DNA of 64,000 bases, from contig NZ_BAVQ01000080.1 of the NCBI RefSeq assembly GCF_000524475.1, forward strand, positions 124,001 through 188,000. Reading direction: 5' to 3'. The DNA comes from Tomitella biformata AHU 1821 (GTDB lineage Bacteria > Actinomycetota > Actinomycetes > Mycobacteriales > Mycobacteriaceae). The translations under genes and the position numbers were made by a program. The notes beneath the pieces are model-generated. The model did not search any database. It was given only the letters and a program-made list of their open reading frames with translations, and was not told the DNA's origin. Positions 27,672 through 38,662 of this stretch are shown piece by piece; the first letter of the stretch is position 1, and each line of letters starts with the position of its first letter.

Positions 27672-28979
27672 TTAGAGCGGCCTTACCTTTCCGTTGACCA
27701 CGGTCAGGCGTCCGCGCAAGATCGTCGCGCGCACCTGGCCGGGCAGTTCCAGCCCCTCGAACGGGGTGTTGTCGGACACGCTCGCCAGCTCCGGGCCGGA
27801 TACGGTCCAGGTGGCGGAGGGATCGATGAGGGTGAGGTTCGCCAGCTCGCCCTCGGCAATCGGTTGGCCCTGGTCGGGCAGGCCCGTGATCTCCGCGGGC
27901 CGCTCGCTCATGACCTTCGCCACCCCGCGCCAGTCCAGCAGGCCCGGGTTGACCATTGTCTCCACGATCACCGACAGCGCGGTCTCGAGGCCGAGCATGC
28001 CGGGCCGCGCCTGGGAGAACTCGCAGCACTTGTCCTGCTCGGCGTGCGGCGCGTGGTCGGTTGCCACGCAGTCGATGACGCCCTCTGCCAGTGCCGCTCG
28101 CAGAGCCTGCGCGTCGGAGGCCTCCCGCAGCGGCGGGTTGACGCGGTTGACGCCGTCATAAGTCTCCAGCCTCGAGTCGTCGAGGAGCAGGTGGTGCGGT
28201 GTGACCTCGGCGGTGATCGAGATCCCCTGGTTCTTGGCCCAGCGGATCAGCTCCACAGAGCCTGCGGTCGACGCATGGCAGATATGCACGCGGGCGCCGG
28301 CGTCGCGGGCGAGCAGCGCGTCGCGGATGACGATGGACTCCTCCGCGGCGCGAGGCCAGCCGGCCAGGCCCAGGCGGGCCGCCGTCGGACCGTCGTGCGC
28401 GACAGCGCCCTCGGTCAGGCGGGGCTCCTCCGCATGCTGGGCGATGAGCACGCCCAGGCCCGTCGCGTACTCGAGCGCGCGCTTCATCAGCAGGGGGTCC
28501 GCGACGCAGTGGCCGTCGTCCGAGAACAGCCGGACCGCACCCGTGGAGGCGGCCATGACGCCCATCTCCGCGAGCTCAGTCCCCTTGAGCCCCTTGGTGA
28601 TCGCGCCGACCGGGTGCACGTCGACGAGGCCGACCTCCTGGCCACGGGCCCACACGTGGTCGGTGACGACCGCGTTGTCAGCCACCGGGTCGGTGTTGGC
28701 CATCGCGAACACCGCGGTGTAGCCGCCGCGGGCCGCGGCCGCCGAGCCGGAGTCGATGGTCTCGGTGTCCTCGCGGCCGGGCTCGCGCAGGTGCGTGTGC
28801 ATGTCGACGAAGCCGGGCAGTAGTACGGTGCCGGCCGCCTCGACCAGCTCCACTCCCCCCGTGTCGGCCTGCTCGATCGTGCCAGCGGGCGCGATCCGCA
28901 GGATCTGCTGATCGCCGATCAGCACATCGACCGGGTCACCCTCGCCGTATAGGCGGGTGCCCGTGATCAGGACCGTCAC
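27672..28979 (-). CDS. pyrC: dihydroorotase (class I)
   Basis: Cyclises carbamoyl aspartate to dihydroorotate. I use the GTG at 28979 ([15 protein letters not shown], 435 residues) because GAGGAG lies 9 bases upstream. An ATG at 29014 is an alternative adding 12 residues; beyond it the frame overlaps pyrB and is shadow. Zinc-site motifs: [10 protein letters not shown], the His-containing [12 protein letters not shown] (metal-bridging region), ICHAST and ATDHAPH. Located between pyrB and the membrane-protein gene. Confidence 0.97.
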   Translation of the reverse strand: MTVLITGTRLYGEGDPVDVLIGDQQILRIAPAGTIEQADTGGVELVEAAGTVLLPGFVDMHTHLREPGREDTETIDSGSAAAARGGYTAVFAMANTDPVADNAVVTDHVWARGQEVGLVDVHPVGAITKGLKGTELAEMGVMAASTGAVRLFSDDGHCVADPLLMKRALEYATGLGVLIAQHAEEPRLTEGAVAHDGPTAARLGLAGWPRAAEESIVIRDALLARDAGARVHICHASTAGSVELIRWAKNQGISITAEVTPHHLLLDDSRLETYDGVNRVNPPLREASDAQALRAALAEGVIDCVATDHAPHAEQDKCCEFSQARPGMLGLETALSVIVETMVNPGLLDWRGVAKVMSERPAEITGLPDQGQPIAEGELANLTLIDPSATWTVSGPELASVSDNTPFEGLELPGQVRATILRGRLTVVNGKVRPL

Positions 28980-29031
28980 CGCGGAGCTCTCCTCTTGTGT
29001 GTTTATGGAGTTCATCGAATATCGCCGCCCA

Positions 29032-29979
29032 TCAAATGTCCCCCGTGCCGACCAGCAGGCGGAACAGCACGGCCATCCGCACATGCACGCCGTTGCGGAC
29101 CTGCTGGAGCACCGCCATCGACTCCGAGTCCGCGACCTTGGACGCGATCTCCATGCCGCGCAGCATCGGGCCGGGGTGCAGGATCGCGGCATGCTTCGGG
29201 AGCATCGCCTGGCGCTTCTCGTTGAGGCCATAGCGGATCGAGTACTCGCGGGCCGTTGGGAAGAACCCGCCCTGCATGCGCTCGGCCTGCACTCTCAGCA
29301 TCATCACCGCGTCGAGCGTGGGCAGCTCCGCGTCGAGGCTGTTCGCCACAGTCGCTACTGCCCACTCGCGCACGCCGGTGGGCAGCAGCGTCGGCGGGGC
29401 GATCAGCACGACCTCCGCGCCAAGCATGCTGAGCAGCAACGCATTCGAGCGCGCGACCCGGCTATGCAGGATATCGCCGACAATGCCGATCCGGCGGCCT
29501 TCGATCCCCCCGAGCCGCTCCCGCAGCGTCAGCGCGTCCAGCAGCGCCTGCGTGGGGTGCTCGTGGGTGCCGTCGCCAGCGTTGATCACCGCGGGGCCGG
29601 GCCCGTCGATCGACATCTCGGCGGTCCAGCGGGCGACCTGCTGGGCCGCGCCCGACGCCGGATGCCGGACCACGATCGCGTCGGCGCCGATCGAGTGGAG
29701 CGTCGCCGCGGTGTCCCGCAGCGACTCGCCCTTCGCCACCGAGGAGCCAGAGGCACTGATGTTGATGACATCGGCGCTCATCCACTTGCCCGCGACCTCG
29801 AACGAGGCGCGGGTGCGGGTGGAATTCTCGTAGAACATCGTCATGATGGTGCGGCCGCGCAGCGTCGGCAGCTTGCGGACCTCGCGGCCCAGCAGCGCCT
29901 GCTGGAAGCGCTCGGCCTCATCTAGAAGGCTGTTCGCGGAGTCCGCGGTGAGGTCCGAGATGGAGAGCAGGTGCTTCAT
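29032..29979 (-). CDS. pyrB: aspartate carbamoyltransferase, catalytic chain
   Basis: Condenses carbamoyl phosphate with aspartate, the committed step of pyrimidine synthesis. The 315-residue protein has [12 protein letters not shown] (carbamoyl phosphate site), [11 protein letters not shown], the aspartate-binding region [10 protein letters not shown] and HPGPMLRG. No pyrI regulatory chain is present, as expected in actinobacteria. It starts directly after the pyrR stop, so both are surely cotranslated. Confidence 0.98.
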   Translation of the reverse strand: MKHLLSISDLTADSANSLLDEAERFQQALLGREVRKLPTLRGRTIMTMFYENSTRTRASFEVAGKWMSADVINISASGSSVAKGESLRDTAATLHSIGADAIVVRHPASGAAQQVARWTAEMSIDGPGPAVINAGDGTHEHPTQALLDALTLRERLGGIEGRRIGIVGDILHSRVARSNALLLSMLGAEVVLIAPPTLLPTGVREWAVATVANSLDAELPTLDAVMMLRVQAERMQGGFFPTAREYSIRYGLNEKRQAMLPKHAAILHPGPMLRGMEIASKVADSESMAVLQQVRNGVHVRMAVLFRLLVGTGDI

Positions 29980-30657
29980 CTAGCTCACCTCCGGGGGCAC
30001 TGAGCCCTGGCTGGCGGGCGCCTGGCTGATCAGCACGGCATCGACGCCGTCGTGCTCTGCGAGCTGGACCGAGACGACCTCCGTGCGGGCGGTCGGGATG
30101 TTCTTGCCGACATAGTCGGCGCGCAGCGGCAATTCCCGATGGCCGCGGTCGACTAGCACCGCGAGCTGCACGGCGCGCGGGCGTCCGAGGTCGCGCAGCG
30201 CGTCGAGCGCCGCGCGGACGGTGCGGCCGGAGAACAGGACGTCGTCAACCAGCACCACCGTCGCGTCGTCGACTCCACCCACGGGGATCGAGGTGCGCTC
30301 GAGAGGACGGTGCGGCTTGCCACGCAGGTCGTCGCGGTAGAGCGTGATGTCCAAGGTGCCCACGGGCACCTGCACGCCACTGAACTCCGCGATCTTCGCC
30401 GCCAGCCGCGAGGCGAGCGGGGCGCCGCGGGTCGGCACTCCGATGAGTACGACGTGCGGACCACCCGACAAGCCCCCGCCAGCCTCATGGGGTGCGTCGA
30501 GCGCGGTCTTCTCGATGATCTGATGCGCGATCCGCGCGATCGTCCGCCCGACATCAGAGGCGGACATGATCTCCCGCGGGGCGGGCGCGGCGCCTACCGG
30601 CGGCACGGGCTCAGACGCGGAATCATCAAACTGAGGTGTATCAACATGTTCGGGCAC
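29980..30657 (-). CDS. pyrR: bifunctional pyr operon regulator / uracil phosphoribosyltransferase
   Basis: RNA-binding regulator of the pyr operon, with uracil phosphoribosyltransferase fold. I place the start at the GTG at 30657 (225 residues, [10 protein letters not shown]), which follows a perfect AAGGAGGT by 11 bases; the frame extends 10 codons upstream but would then overlap that site. Core motifs: [15 protein letters not shown] and the PRPP loop [19 protein letters not shown]. About 35 residues precede the usual core start ([18 protein letters not shown]). A PyrR-binding hairpin lies directly upstream. Confidence 0.96.
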   Translation of the reverse strand: MPEHVDTPQFDDSASEPVPPVGAAPAPREIMSASDVGRTIARIAHQIIEKTALDAPHEAGGGLSGGPHVVLIGVPTRGAPLASRLAAKIAEFSGVQVPVGTLDITLYRDDLRGKPHRPLERTSIPVGGVDDATVVLVDDVLFSGRTVRAALDALRDLGRPRAVQLAVLVDRGHRELPLRADYVGKNIPTARTEVVSVQLAEHDGVDAVLISQAPASQGSVPPEVS

Positions 30658-30677
30658 GGCAAGCCGCGACCTCCTTC

Positions 30678-30695
30678 TCCGCCTCACTGGACGGA
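30678..30695 (-). promoter_or_regulatory. PyrR-binding hairpin overlapping the pyrR translation start region
   Basis: On the minus strand TCCGTCCAGTGAGGCGGA folds into a 6-bp stem (one G-U pair) with the hexaloop CAGTGA, which fits the PyrR-binding loop consensus CNGNGA flanked by UC...GG. One base later comes the Shine-Dalgarno AAGGAGGT (30669-30676) of pyrR. PyrR bound to UMP would stabilise the hairpin and hinder ribosome access. This fits the translational repression described for mycobacterial pyr operons rather than Bacillus-type attenuation. Confidence 0.8.
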
Positions 30696-30735
30696 TCGTT
30701 AAAGGATGTCTTGCAGTTCGATTTCTTGCGTCTGA

Positions 30736-30748
30736 ACACTATCAGTGT
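30736..30748. promoter_or_regulatory. short palindrome and possible -10 upstream of pyrR
   Basis: ACACT-N3-AGTGT lies about 80 bases before the pyrR start, just after the nusB stop. On the minus strand it contains TGATAGTG, a plausible -10 with extended TG, so the pyr operon may have its own promoter here. No good -35 is visible. Confidence 0.35.
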
Positions 30749-30752
30749 GGCG

Positions 30753-31325
30753 CTAGTTTTCCGGCCTCGAGTGATCGATCACATGCTCGGCCTCGCCGTC
30801 AGCCCCGTCGTCAACCTGCGGAGCCTCGACCACAGCGTCCTCGACCACGGAGTCCACGACAACCGCAGCGGTCGCCGCGGCGGCGGCCCGCACCTGCGGC
30901 GCCACCGTCACGATGCGGCCGAGCACGCCGTTGATGAACGAGGGCGAATCATCGGTCGAGAGCAGCTTCGCCAACTCCACGGCCTCGTCCACCGCGACCA
31001 CCGGCGGCACGTCGGTGTGGAAGAGCTCCCACACCGCGATCCGCAGAATCGCGCGATCCACCGCGGGCAGCCGCTCCAGGCTCCACTCCTGCAGATGGTC
31101 GGCGATCACGGCGTCGATTCGGTCCAGGTTCTCCGCCACCCCGGTCAGCATCTCGGTGGTGAACTCGTTGACGGGGGCGATCGACTCGTCGGTGGCGGAC
31201 ATCGCCACCCGCTCCGCGGCGAGGGCCACGGGATCGACCCCGCGCGCCTCGGCCTCGAACAACATGTCGACGCCACGCTTGCGCGCCTTGTGGCGCGCTC
31301 CAAACTTCTTATAGGACTTACTCAC
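30753..31325 (-). CDS. nusB: transcription antitermination factor NusB
   Basis: Binds boxA RNA with NusE (S10) during rRNA transcription. The 190-residue protein has the helical NusB core ([66 protein letters not shown]). An acidic, alanine/valine-rich C-terminal tail of about 45 residues is not part of the core. It starts one base after efp; the efp-nusB pair is widespread. pyrR follows after 95 bases. Confidence 0.96.
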   Translation of the reverse strand: MSKSYKKFGARHKARKRGVDMLFEAEARGVDPVALAAERVAMSATDESIAPVNEFTTEMLTGVAENLDRIDAVIADHLQEWSLERLPAVDRAILRIAVWELFHTDVPPVVAVDEAVELAKLLSTDDSPSFINGVLGRIVTVAPQVRAAAAATAAVVVDSVVEDAVVEAPQVDDGADGEAEHVIDHSRPEN

Positions 31326-31326
31326 G

Positions 31327-31890
31327 TCAGTCGTTCACACGGCTCAGGTAGCTGCCGTCGCGGGTGTCGACGTGGAGCTTGTCACCGGTGTTGATGAACA
31401 GCGGCACGGCGATCTCCGCGCCCGTCTCCATCGTGGCGGGCTTGGTGCCGCCGGTGGAGCGGTCACCCTGCAGGCCGGGATCGGTGTGCTTGACGATCAG
31501 GTTCACGGCGACGGGCAGCTCGACATACAGCGGCAGGCCCTCGTGCATCGCGATCTGCACGCGCATGTTCTCGAGCATGAACTTGGCGTTGTCGCCGACA
31601 AGGTCCGCGCCGATCTGCAGCTGCTCATAGTTCTCGTCGTCCATGAACACGAAGTCCGCGCCATCTTTGTACAGGTAAGTCATGTCGCGACGGTCGACCG
31701 TCGCGGTCTCGACCTTGACACCGGCATTGAACGTCTTGTCCACCGTCTTGCTCGAGACCACGTTCTTCAACTTGGTGCGCACAAAGGCCGGCCCCTTGCC
31801 GGGCTTGACGTGCTGGAACTCCACGATCTGCCAGAGGCTGTCGTCAATCTTCAGCACTAGGCCGTTCTTAAAATCACTGGTGGAAGCCAC
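31327..31890 (-). CDS. efp: elongation factor P
   Basis: Rescues ribosomes stalled at polyproline stretches. The 187-residue, three-domain protein has the N-terminal KOW-like domain with the loop lysine in [17 protein letters not shown], a central OB domain ([20 protein letters not shown]) and a C-terminal OB domain ending [12 protein letters not shown]. The start is a GTG. No enzyme for lysine modification was seen in this window. Confidence 0.98.
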   Translation of the reverse strand: MASTSDFKNGLVLKIDDSLWQIVEFQHVKPGKGPAFVRTKLKNVVSSKTVDKTFNAGVKVETATVDRRDMTYLYKDGADFVFMDDENYEQLQIGADLVGDNAKFMLENMRVQIAMHEGLPLYVELPVAVNLIVKHTDPGLQGDRSTGGTKPATMETGAEIAVPLFINTGDKLHVDTRDGSYLSRVND

Positions 31891-31976
31891 AGCGTCTACC
31901 CTTCTGGTAATTCACTCGTCTGGTCTGTCTACATCTGCATTGCGGCGCATCCGCCCCAGAGCACTGCGCCTACTAT

Positions 31977-33092
31977 CTAGAGCACCAGCAACTCTTTGGT
32001 CGTCACCGTGAGAATCTCCGGGCCGCCCTCGCGCACGATGACGGTGTCCTCGATTCGGACCCCGCCGCGGCGCGCGTGGTACACACCGGGCTCGACAGTG
32101 ACCGCCGCACCGCAGGGAAGTGTACCGGTGGCGCTCGACCCGATTCCCGGCGCTTCATGGATCTGCAGCCCGACCCCGTGTCCCAGGCCGTGCGCGAACA
32201 ACTCGCCGACCCCCGCCGCGGCGATCACCGACCGGGCGGCGGCGTCCACGTCCGCCGCCAACGCCCCGGGGACGACGGCGTCCAGGCCCGCCTGTTGGGC
32301 GCTCGCGACCAGGTCATAGGTGTCACGCTGCCACTGCGCGCACGAGCCGAGCGTGAACGTCCGCGTCATATCCGAGTGGTAGCCGCCGTACTGCGCGCCA
32401 AAGTCCAGCTTCACCAAATCCCCCTCGGCCAGCACTGCGCTGGTCGGACGATGGTGCGGCACAGCGGAATTGGCTCCAGCCGCGACGATCGTCTCGAAGC
32501 CGATGCCGTCCGCGCCCCCCTCGTACATGAGCCACTCCAGATCCCGGGCCACCTGGCGCTCGGTGCGGCCGGGCCGGATGCCCTCCCGCTCGAGAAGGAT
32601 CGCCAACGCCTCGTCCGCGATGGCGCAGGCCCGCCGCAGCAGGCCCACCTCATGCTCATCCTTGACGATCCGCAGGCCCTCGACCAGGCCGGTGGTGGCC
32701 TGCAGCGCCAGTCCCGGCGCCCGCCGCCGAATATCGGCATGGACGGCGACGCTGAGCTGGGTCGCCTCGAATCCGACGGGGCCGACGTCCACAGCGGCGG
32801 AATTCGCAGCGGCGCAGTTCTCGGCCGCTGTCAGCAGTGGGGCCAGCGCATCCCGCGAGATCTCCGCGACCAGGTCCGGAACCTGCTCGGCCGCCTGCTC
32901 CACGTAGCGCCCGTCGGTGCTGAACACCGGGGCCCTACCGGGCTCTGCCCAGACCAGGAGCGCCGCGTTGGACCCGGTGAATCCGGTGAGATATCTGACA
33001 TTTACCAGATCGGTCACGAGCAGTGCGGATAATTGCTGGGCCTGCAGCATCGTGGCGAGCGCCACACGTCGAGCGGCATGATTGGCGGACAT
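31977..33092 (-). CDS. pepQ: Xaa-Pro dipeptidase / M24 family aminopeptidase
   Basis: Metallopeptidase of the pita-bread fold, cleaving peptides with proline in second position. The N-terminal creatinase-like domain (RYLTGFTGSNAALLV) precedes the catalytic domain with metal ligands in KLDFGAQYGGYHSDMTRTF, the His in HGLGHGVGLQIHEAP, and TVEPGVY and RIEDTVIV. Its 371 residues are normal. It precedes efp by 86 bases, as in mycobacteria. The start codon lies 6 bases after a TAGCGT -10-like hexamer, so the mRNA may be leaderless. Confidence 0.95.
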   Translation of the reverse strand: MSANHAARRVALATMLQAQQLSALLVTDLVNVRYLTGFTGSNAALLVWAEPGRAPVFSTDGRYVEQAAEQVPDLVAEISRDALAPLLTAAENCAAANSAAVDVGPVGFEATQLSVAVHADIRRRAPGLALQATTGLVEGLRIVKDEHEVGLLRRACAIADEALAILLEREGIRPGRTERQVARDLEWLMYEGGADGIGFETIVAAGANSAVPHHRPTSAVLAEGDLVKLDFGAQYGGYHSDMTRTFTLGSCAQWQRDTYDLVASAQQAGLDAVVPGALAADVDAAARSVIAAAGVGELFAHGLGHGVGLQIHEAPGIGSSATGTLPCGAAVTVEPGVYHARRGGVRIEDTVIVREGGPEILTVTTKELLVL

Positions 33093-33098
33093 ATCCCC

Positions 33099-33104
33099 AC
33101 GCTA
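33099..33104 (-). promoter_or_regulatory. possible -10 element for leaderless pepQ mRNA
   Basis: TAGCGT on the minus strand fits the actinobacterial TANNNT -10 consensus and ends 6 bases before the pepQ ATG. That spacing puts the transcription start at or very near the start codon, and no Shine-Dalgarno is present. Confidence 0.4.
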
Positions 33105-33152
33105 CGGCACACCCGGATGTGGGTCAGGACACATGCGTCAGCATTCACCGGT

Positions 33153-33158
33153 TACTAT
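33153..33158 (+). promoter_or_regulatory. possible -10 element for leaderless B-4DMT gene
   Basis: TACTAT fits TANNNT and ends 6 bases before the ATG at 33165. No ribosome-binding site is visible, so transcription probably starts at the start codon. It is divergent from the pepQ promoter with 48 bases between the two -10 boxes. Confidence 0.5.
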
Positions 33159-33164
33159 TTCGGC

Positions 33165-33659
33165 ATGATCAGTTGGGGAGTGCGATCGATCGGCATGACT
33201 GCGGTGCACGTCATCGCCAGGGTAATTCTGGGCATCATCATCACGGCGGCGCCGCTGCAGGGGGTGCTCTCGCGCAATGTGGCGGTCGGCATCGTGATCA
33301 TCATCGCGTTGGTGTGGGCCGGCCTCGACGGGGTGGTGGACGCGCGCCAGCACTCGCTGGTCGAGGACCGCTCGGACCTGATCATGCGGTGGATCATCAC
33401 CGGCCTGATCACGGGTGTCGCGGCGGGACTCATCTGCCACATCCTGGAGAAGCTGGGCGCGGACGGCGTGGGCTCGCAGAGCCTGCTCTTCGACCTCACG
33501 TCTGGCGCCGCGGGCACCGCATTGATGATCATCGTGCCGGCAGCCATCGGGATCGCCCTCGGCCGCTGGATCGGCAAGTCCGAGCCGAACCCGGACGACG
33601 AGGCCGAACTCCAACGCCAGCGCCGCCACGATATCGCGGTGGGCAAACAGGTCGTGTAG
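33165..33659 (+). CDS. B-4DMT family transporter-like membrane protein
   Basis: A 164-residue, plus-strand membrane protein with four hydrophobic segments (about residues 12-30, 38-55, 76-95 and 115-135) and a charged tail ending RRHDIAVGKQVV. It corresponds in position and orientation to Rv2536 of M. tuberculosis, annotated as a B-4DMT (four-helix drug/metabolite transporter-like) protein; the substrate is unknown. I start at the ATG at 33165 (MISWGVRSIGM); the longer open frame upstream runs through the promoter. It is the only plus-strand gene before 47,900. Confidence 0.85.
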   Translation: MISWGVRSIGMTAVHVIARVILGIIITAAPLQGVLSRNVAVGIVIIIALVWAGLDGVVDARQHSLVEDRSDLIMRWIITGLITGVAAGLICHILEKLGADGVGSQSLLFDLTSGAAGTALMIIVPAAIGIALGRWIGKSEPNPDDEAELQRQRRHDIAVGKQVV

Positions 33660-33686
33660 CTGCCGGAACCCAACTCCGAGACCAAA

Positions 33687-33720
33687 AGCGCGGCCCGCAC
33701 TCTCCAGTGCGGGCCGCGCT
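33687..33720. terminator. bidirectional intrinsic terminator between B-4DMT gene and aroQ
   Basis: A perfect 15-bp stem (33687-33701 with 33706-33720) with the loop CTCC. It sits 27 bases after the plus-strand stop and 20 bases after the aroQ stop. On the minus strand it is followed by TTTTGG; on the plus strand by CTCGTCGTCT. It can end both converging transcripts. Confidence 0.85.
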
Positions 33721-33740
33721 CTCGTCGTCTGTACCGCCAG

Positions 33741-35881
<2,141 letters not shown>

Positions 35882-35882
<1 letters not shown>

Positions 35883-37069
35883 CAGTGCCGGAGCCGTTCC
35901 CGCACCGCATCGAGGTAGGACTCGACATTGCGGCGGGTCTCGACGATCGAGTCGCCACCGAACTTCTCCAGCGCGGCCTGCGCCACGACCAAGGCCACCA
36001 TCGACTCGGCGACGATCGCCGCGGCCGGGACCGCGCACACGTCGGAGCGCTGGTGGATCGCCACGGCCTCCTCGCCGGTGGACATATCCACTGTGGCGAG
36101 GGCGCGGGGCACAGTGGAGATCGGCTTCATCGCGGCACGCACGCGCAGCGGCTCGCCGTTGGTCATGCCGCCCTCGACACCGCCGGCGCGGTTGGTGGAG
36201 CGCAGGACGCCGTCGGAGCCGGGACGCATCTCGTCGTGCGCGGCGCTGCCGCGGCGGCGGGCCGTCTCGAAGCCGTCGCCGATCTCAACGCCCTTGATCG
36301 CCTGGATGCCCATGAGTGCGGCGGCCAGTCGCGCGTCGAGCTTGCGGTCGCCAGCGGTGAAGGAGCCGAGCCCGACGGGCAGGCCGTGCACGACGACCTC
36401 GACGACGCCGCCGAGGGTGTCGCCGGCGCGCTTGGCCGCGTCGATCTCCGCCACCATGAGCGCCGAGGCCTCTTCGCTGTTGGCCCGCACGGGGCTCGCG
36501 TCGATGCGGTCGCGGTCGACACAGTCCGGCACGCCCGGCTCGTCCACACCGGCGCCGCCGATGGACACGACGTGCGAGAGGACCTCCACGCCGAGAGCCT
36601 GGCGCAGGAAGGCCCGCGCGATGGTGCCGGCGGCGACCCGGGCCGCGGTCTCGCGGGCGCTCGCGCGCTCGAGGACCGGGCGGGCGTCGTCAAAGCCATA
36701 TTTGAGCATGCCGGCGTAGTCGGCATGTCCGGGGCGCGGCCGGGTGAGCGGGGCATTGCGCGCCTGGTCCTCAAGCTCTTCGAGATTGATGGGGTCGGCG
36801 GACATCACCTGCTCCCACTTCGGCCACTCGCTATTCGCGACCTCGACGGCGATCGGCCCGCCGAGCGTCTTACCGTGGCGGACACCGCCAATCAGCGTCA
36901 CGACGTCGGCCTCGAACTTCATTCGCGCGCCTCGGCCGTAGCCCAGGCGACGGCGAGCGAGCTCGACGCCAATCTCGGTTGTGGTTACCTCGACACCAGC
37001 GACCATGCCTTCCAGCAAAGCCACCAGCGCGGGTCCATGGGATTCTCCAGCAGTAGTCCAACGCAGCAC
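35882..37069 (-). CDS. aroC: chorismate synthase
   Basis: Converts EPSP to chorismate with reduced FMN. The 395-residue protein starts at a GTG ([12 protein letters not shown]). It has the family signatures [53 protein letters not shown] and, C-terminally, [16 protein letters not shown]. First gene of the aro operon, with its stop overlapping aroK by one base. Confidence 0.97.
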
Positions 37070-37144
37070 CCGGCCATCATCCCACGAGGACCCCGGTAAT
37101 CTCCTAACCGGCCGCCCATTCGCGCCGCAAGTGGTGGCGGGCCG

Positions 37145-37738
37145 TTATCCCAAGGCCGCCAACGTGATCAGCGACGCCACGCACATCGAGGGGCCGTGCG
37201 GAACCGGAATGCCAGCGCGGCGGGCGCGACAACCTCGCCACAGGCCCGCAACCGCCGTCAGAATCAAAGCCCCCACGGCCGACCAGAGCCACACCTGGCC
37301 GCCGGCCATCGCCGTGACGCCGCCGAGCCCGACGGCCAGCTTCACGTCTCCCCCGCCGAAGCCCGCGCCGGCCAGCCGCCCCAGCAGATATGCCCCCGCC
37401 AAGAGCCCCGCGCCGAGCGCTGCCGCCTCCCAGCGGTCGGCGGCCACCGCGAACGCTCCGATCACCGCGGCGCCGGTGACCGTCAGGGAGTTCGGCAGCC
37501 GCCGGATGCGCAGGTCGATCAAGCTCAGGCACACACACCACAGGACGAGGGCGACGGCGGCCATTGCCACCGGACCAGACACCCGCAGCGCCGCAAGGCC
37601 GCAGCCCGCCGCACACAGGGCGGACACCTGCCAGCGGGGCACTGCGGCATAGCGCGCCACCACGAGATGGATCCCCAGCCCTGCAATCCCGCCCGCACAA
37701 GCCCCACCGATAACAGTCCACGCCCCCGCTGCCCCCAT
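37145..37738 (-). CDS. A24 family prepilin peptidase-like membrane protease
   Basis: A 197-residue, very hydrophobic protein with six or so membrane segments. The two catalytic aspartates of A24 peptidases are recognisable in SLIDLRIRRLPN (about residue 74) and GAGFGGGDVKLAVG (about residue 128). It lacks the N-terminal methylase domain of classical type IV prepilin peptidases, so it is of the short kind. No pilin genes lie in the window, so its substrate must be encoded elsewhere. M. tuberculosis has an equivalent at the same place (Rv2551c), between aroE and the aro operon. Confidence 0.88.
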   Translation of the reverse strand: MGAAGAWTVIGGACAGGIAGLGIHLVVARYAAVPRWQVSALCAAGCGLAALRVSGPVAMAAVALVLWCVCLSLIDLRIRRLPNSLTVTGAAVIGAFAVAADRWEAAALGAGLLAGAYLLGRLAGAGFGGGDVKLAVGLGGVTAMAGGQVWLWSAVGALILTAVAGLWRGCRARRAGIPVPHGPSMCVASLITLAALG

Positions 37739-37834
37739 GCGGCCGAGTGTGGCAGGGCGACCACCCCGGCCAGGTCTTCCAACCGGGCTTTCCCAGCGGC
37801 CTGTGAACTCCCGACCAGCTGTGGAGAACCGATC

Positions 37835-38662
37835 TCAGTCCAGCGCCCGCGCCATCTCCACACGCGGGGCGGGCCGGCCGGTGAACTGCTCCACCTGGCC
37901 GTATGCTTGGTTGAGCAGCATCGACAAGCCGCCGACGACCGCGCCGCCGGCGCCCTCGACGGCCACTGCCAGTGGTGTCGGCCAGGGGTCGTAGATGACG
38001 TCGAGGAGCTTTCTCGCCCCCGCGATGGATTCGGTGTGCGGCGCCGCTGCCTCCGCCGGGACAGTGCTGATCACCACAGAGGCCCCGGCACATGCGGCGG
38101 CCAGCGGAGTTGCCGCGAAGTCGATCCAGCGGGCCGCGAGCCCGGCTTGCCCGGCGCACTCGAGCGCGCCCTGGGCCCGATCCCGGTCGCGCGAGACGAT
38201 CACGACCTCCTCGGCACCCAGCTCCGCGAGCGCGGCCAGCGCGGGGCGGGCCGTGCCGCCCGCGCCGATGACGACAGGTGGTCCGGCCACGAAGCCGGTC
38301 ACGCCCAGCTCGCGCAGGGATCCGGTGACTCCGTCAATGTCGGTGCAGTCTGCCCGCCAGCCGCCGTCAACCCGGACGAGCGTGTTCGCGGAGCCGACGA
38401 GCTCCGCCCGGCGGGTGCGCTCGGTCGCGAATTCCAGGGCCGCGAACTTGCCGGGCATGGTCACGGACAGCCCCACCCAGTCGGCGGACAGAGCCGACAC
38501 CAGAGCGGGCAACTGGTCCGCGTCGCACTCGATGCGCTCATACGTCCAGCCGCTCAGCCCGAGCGCCGCATAGGCGGCCCGGTGCAGCAGCGGGGATTTG
38601 GAATGCGCGATGGGCTTGCCGAGGACACCTGCATGCCGGATTCCGGTGCTGCTACCGCCCAC
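37835..38662 (-). CDS. aroE: shikimate dehydrogenase
   Basis: NADPH-dependent reduction of dehydroshikimate. The 275-residue protein has the shikimate-binding VLGKPIAHSKSPLLHRAAY, the catalytic Lys in LSVTMPGKFAAL and Asp in CTDIDG, and a Rossmann VIGAGGTARPALAAL. The cofactor loop SRDRDRAQ carries arginines, in line with NADPH. It overlaps mltG by 11 bases. Confidence 0.95.
   Translation of the reverse strand: MGGSSTGIRHAGVLGKPIAHSKSPLLHRAAYAALGLSGWTYERIECDADQLPALVSALSADWVGLSVTMPGKFAALEFATERTRRAELVGSANTLVRVDGGWRADCTDIDGVTGSLRELGVTGFVAGPPVVIGAGGTARPALAALAELGAEEVVIVSRDRDRAQGALECAGQAGLAARWIDFAATPLAAACAGASVVISTVPAEAAAPHTESIAGARKLLDVIYDPWPTPLAVAVEGAGGAVVGGLSMLLNQAYGQVEQFTGRPAPRVEMARALD

Noticed and set aside
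27672-29231. 519-residue reading of pyrC extended into pyrB
   Set aside because: The extra N-terminal part is a shadow of pyrB; a GTG with a GAGGAG site gives the normal dihydroorotase length.
37104-38159. 351-codon minus-strand frame over the prepilin peptidase
   Set aside because: Arginine/glycine-rich shadow; the overlapping 197-residue frame has both A24 aspartates and membrane helices.
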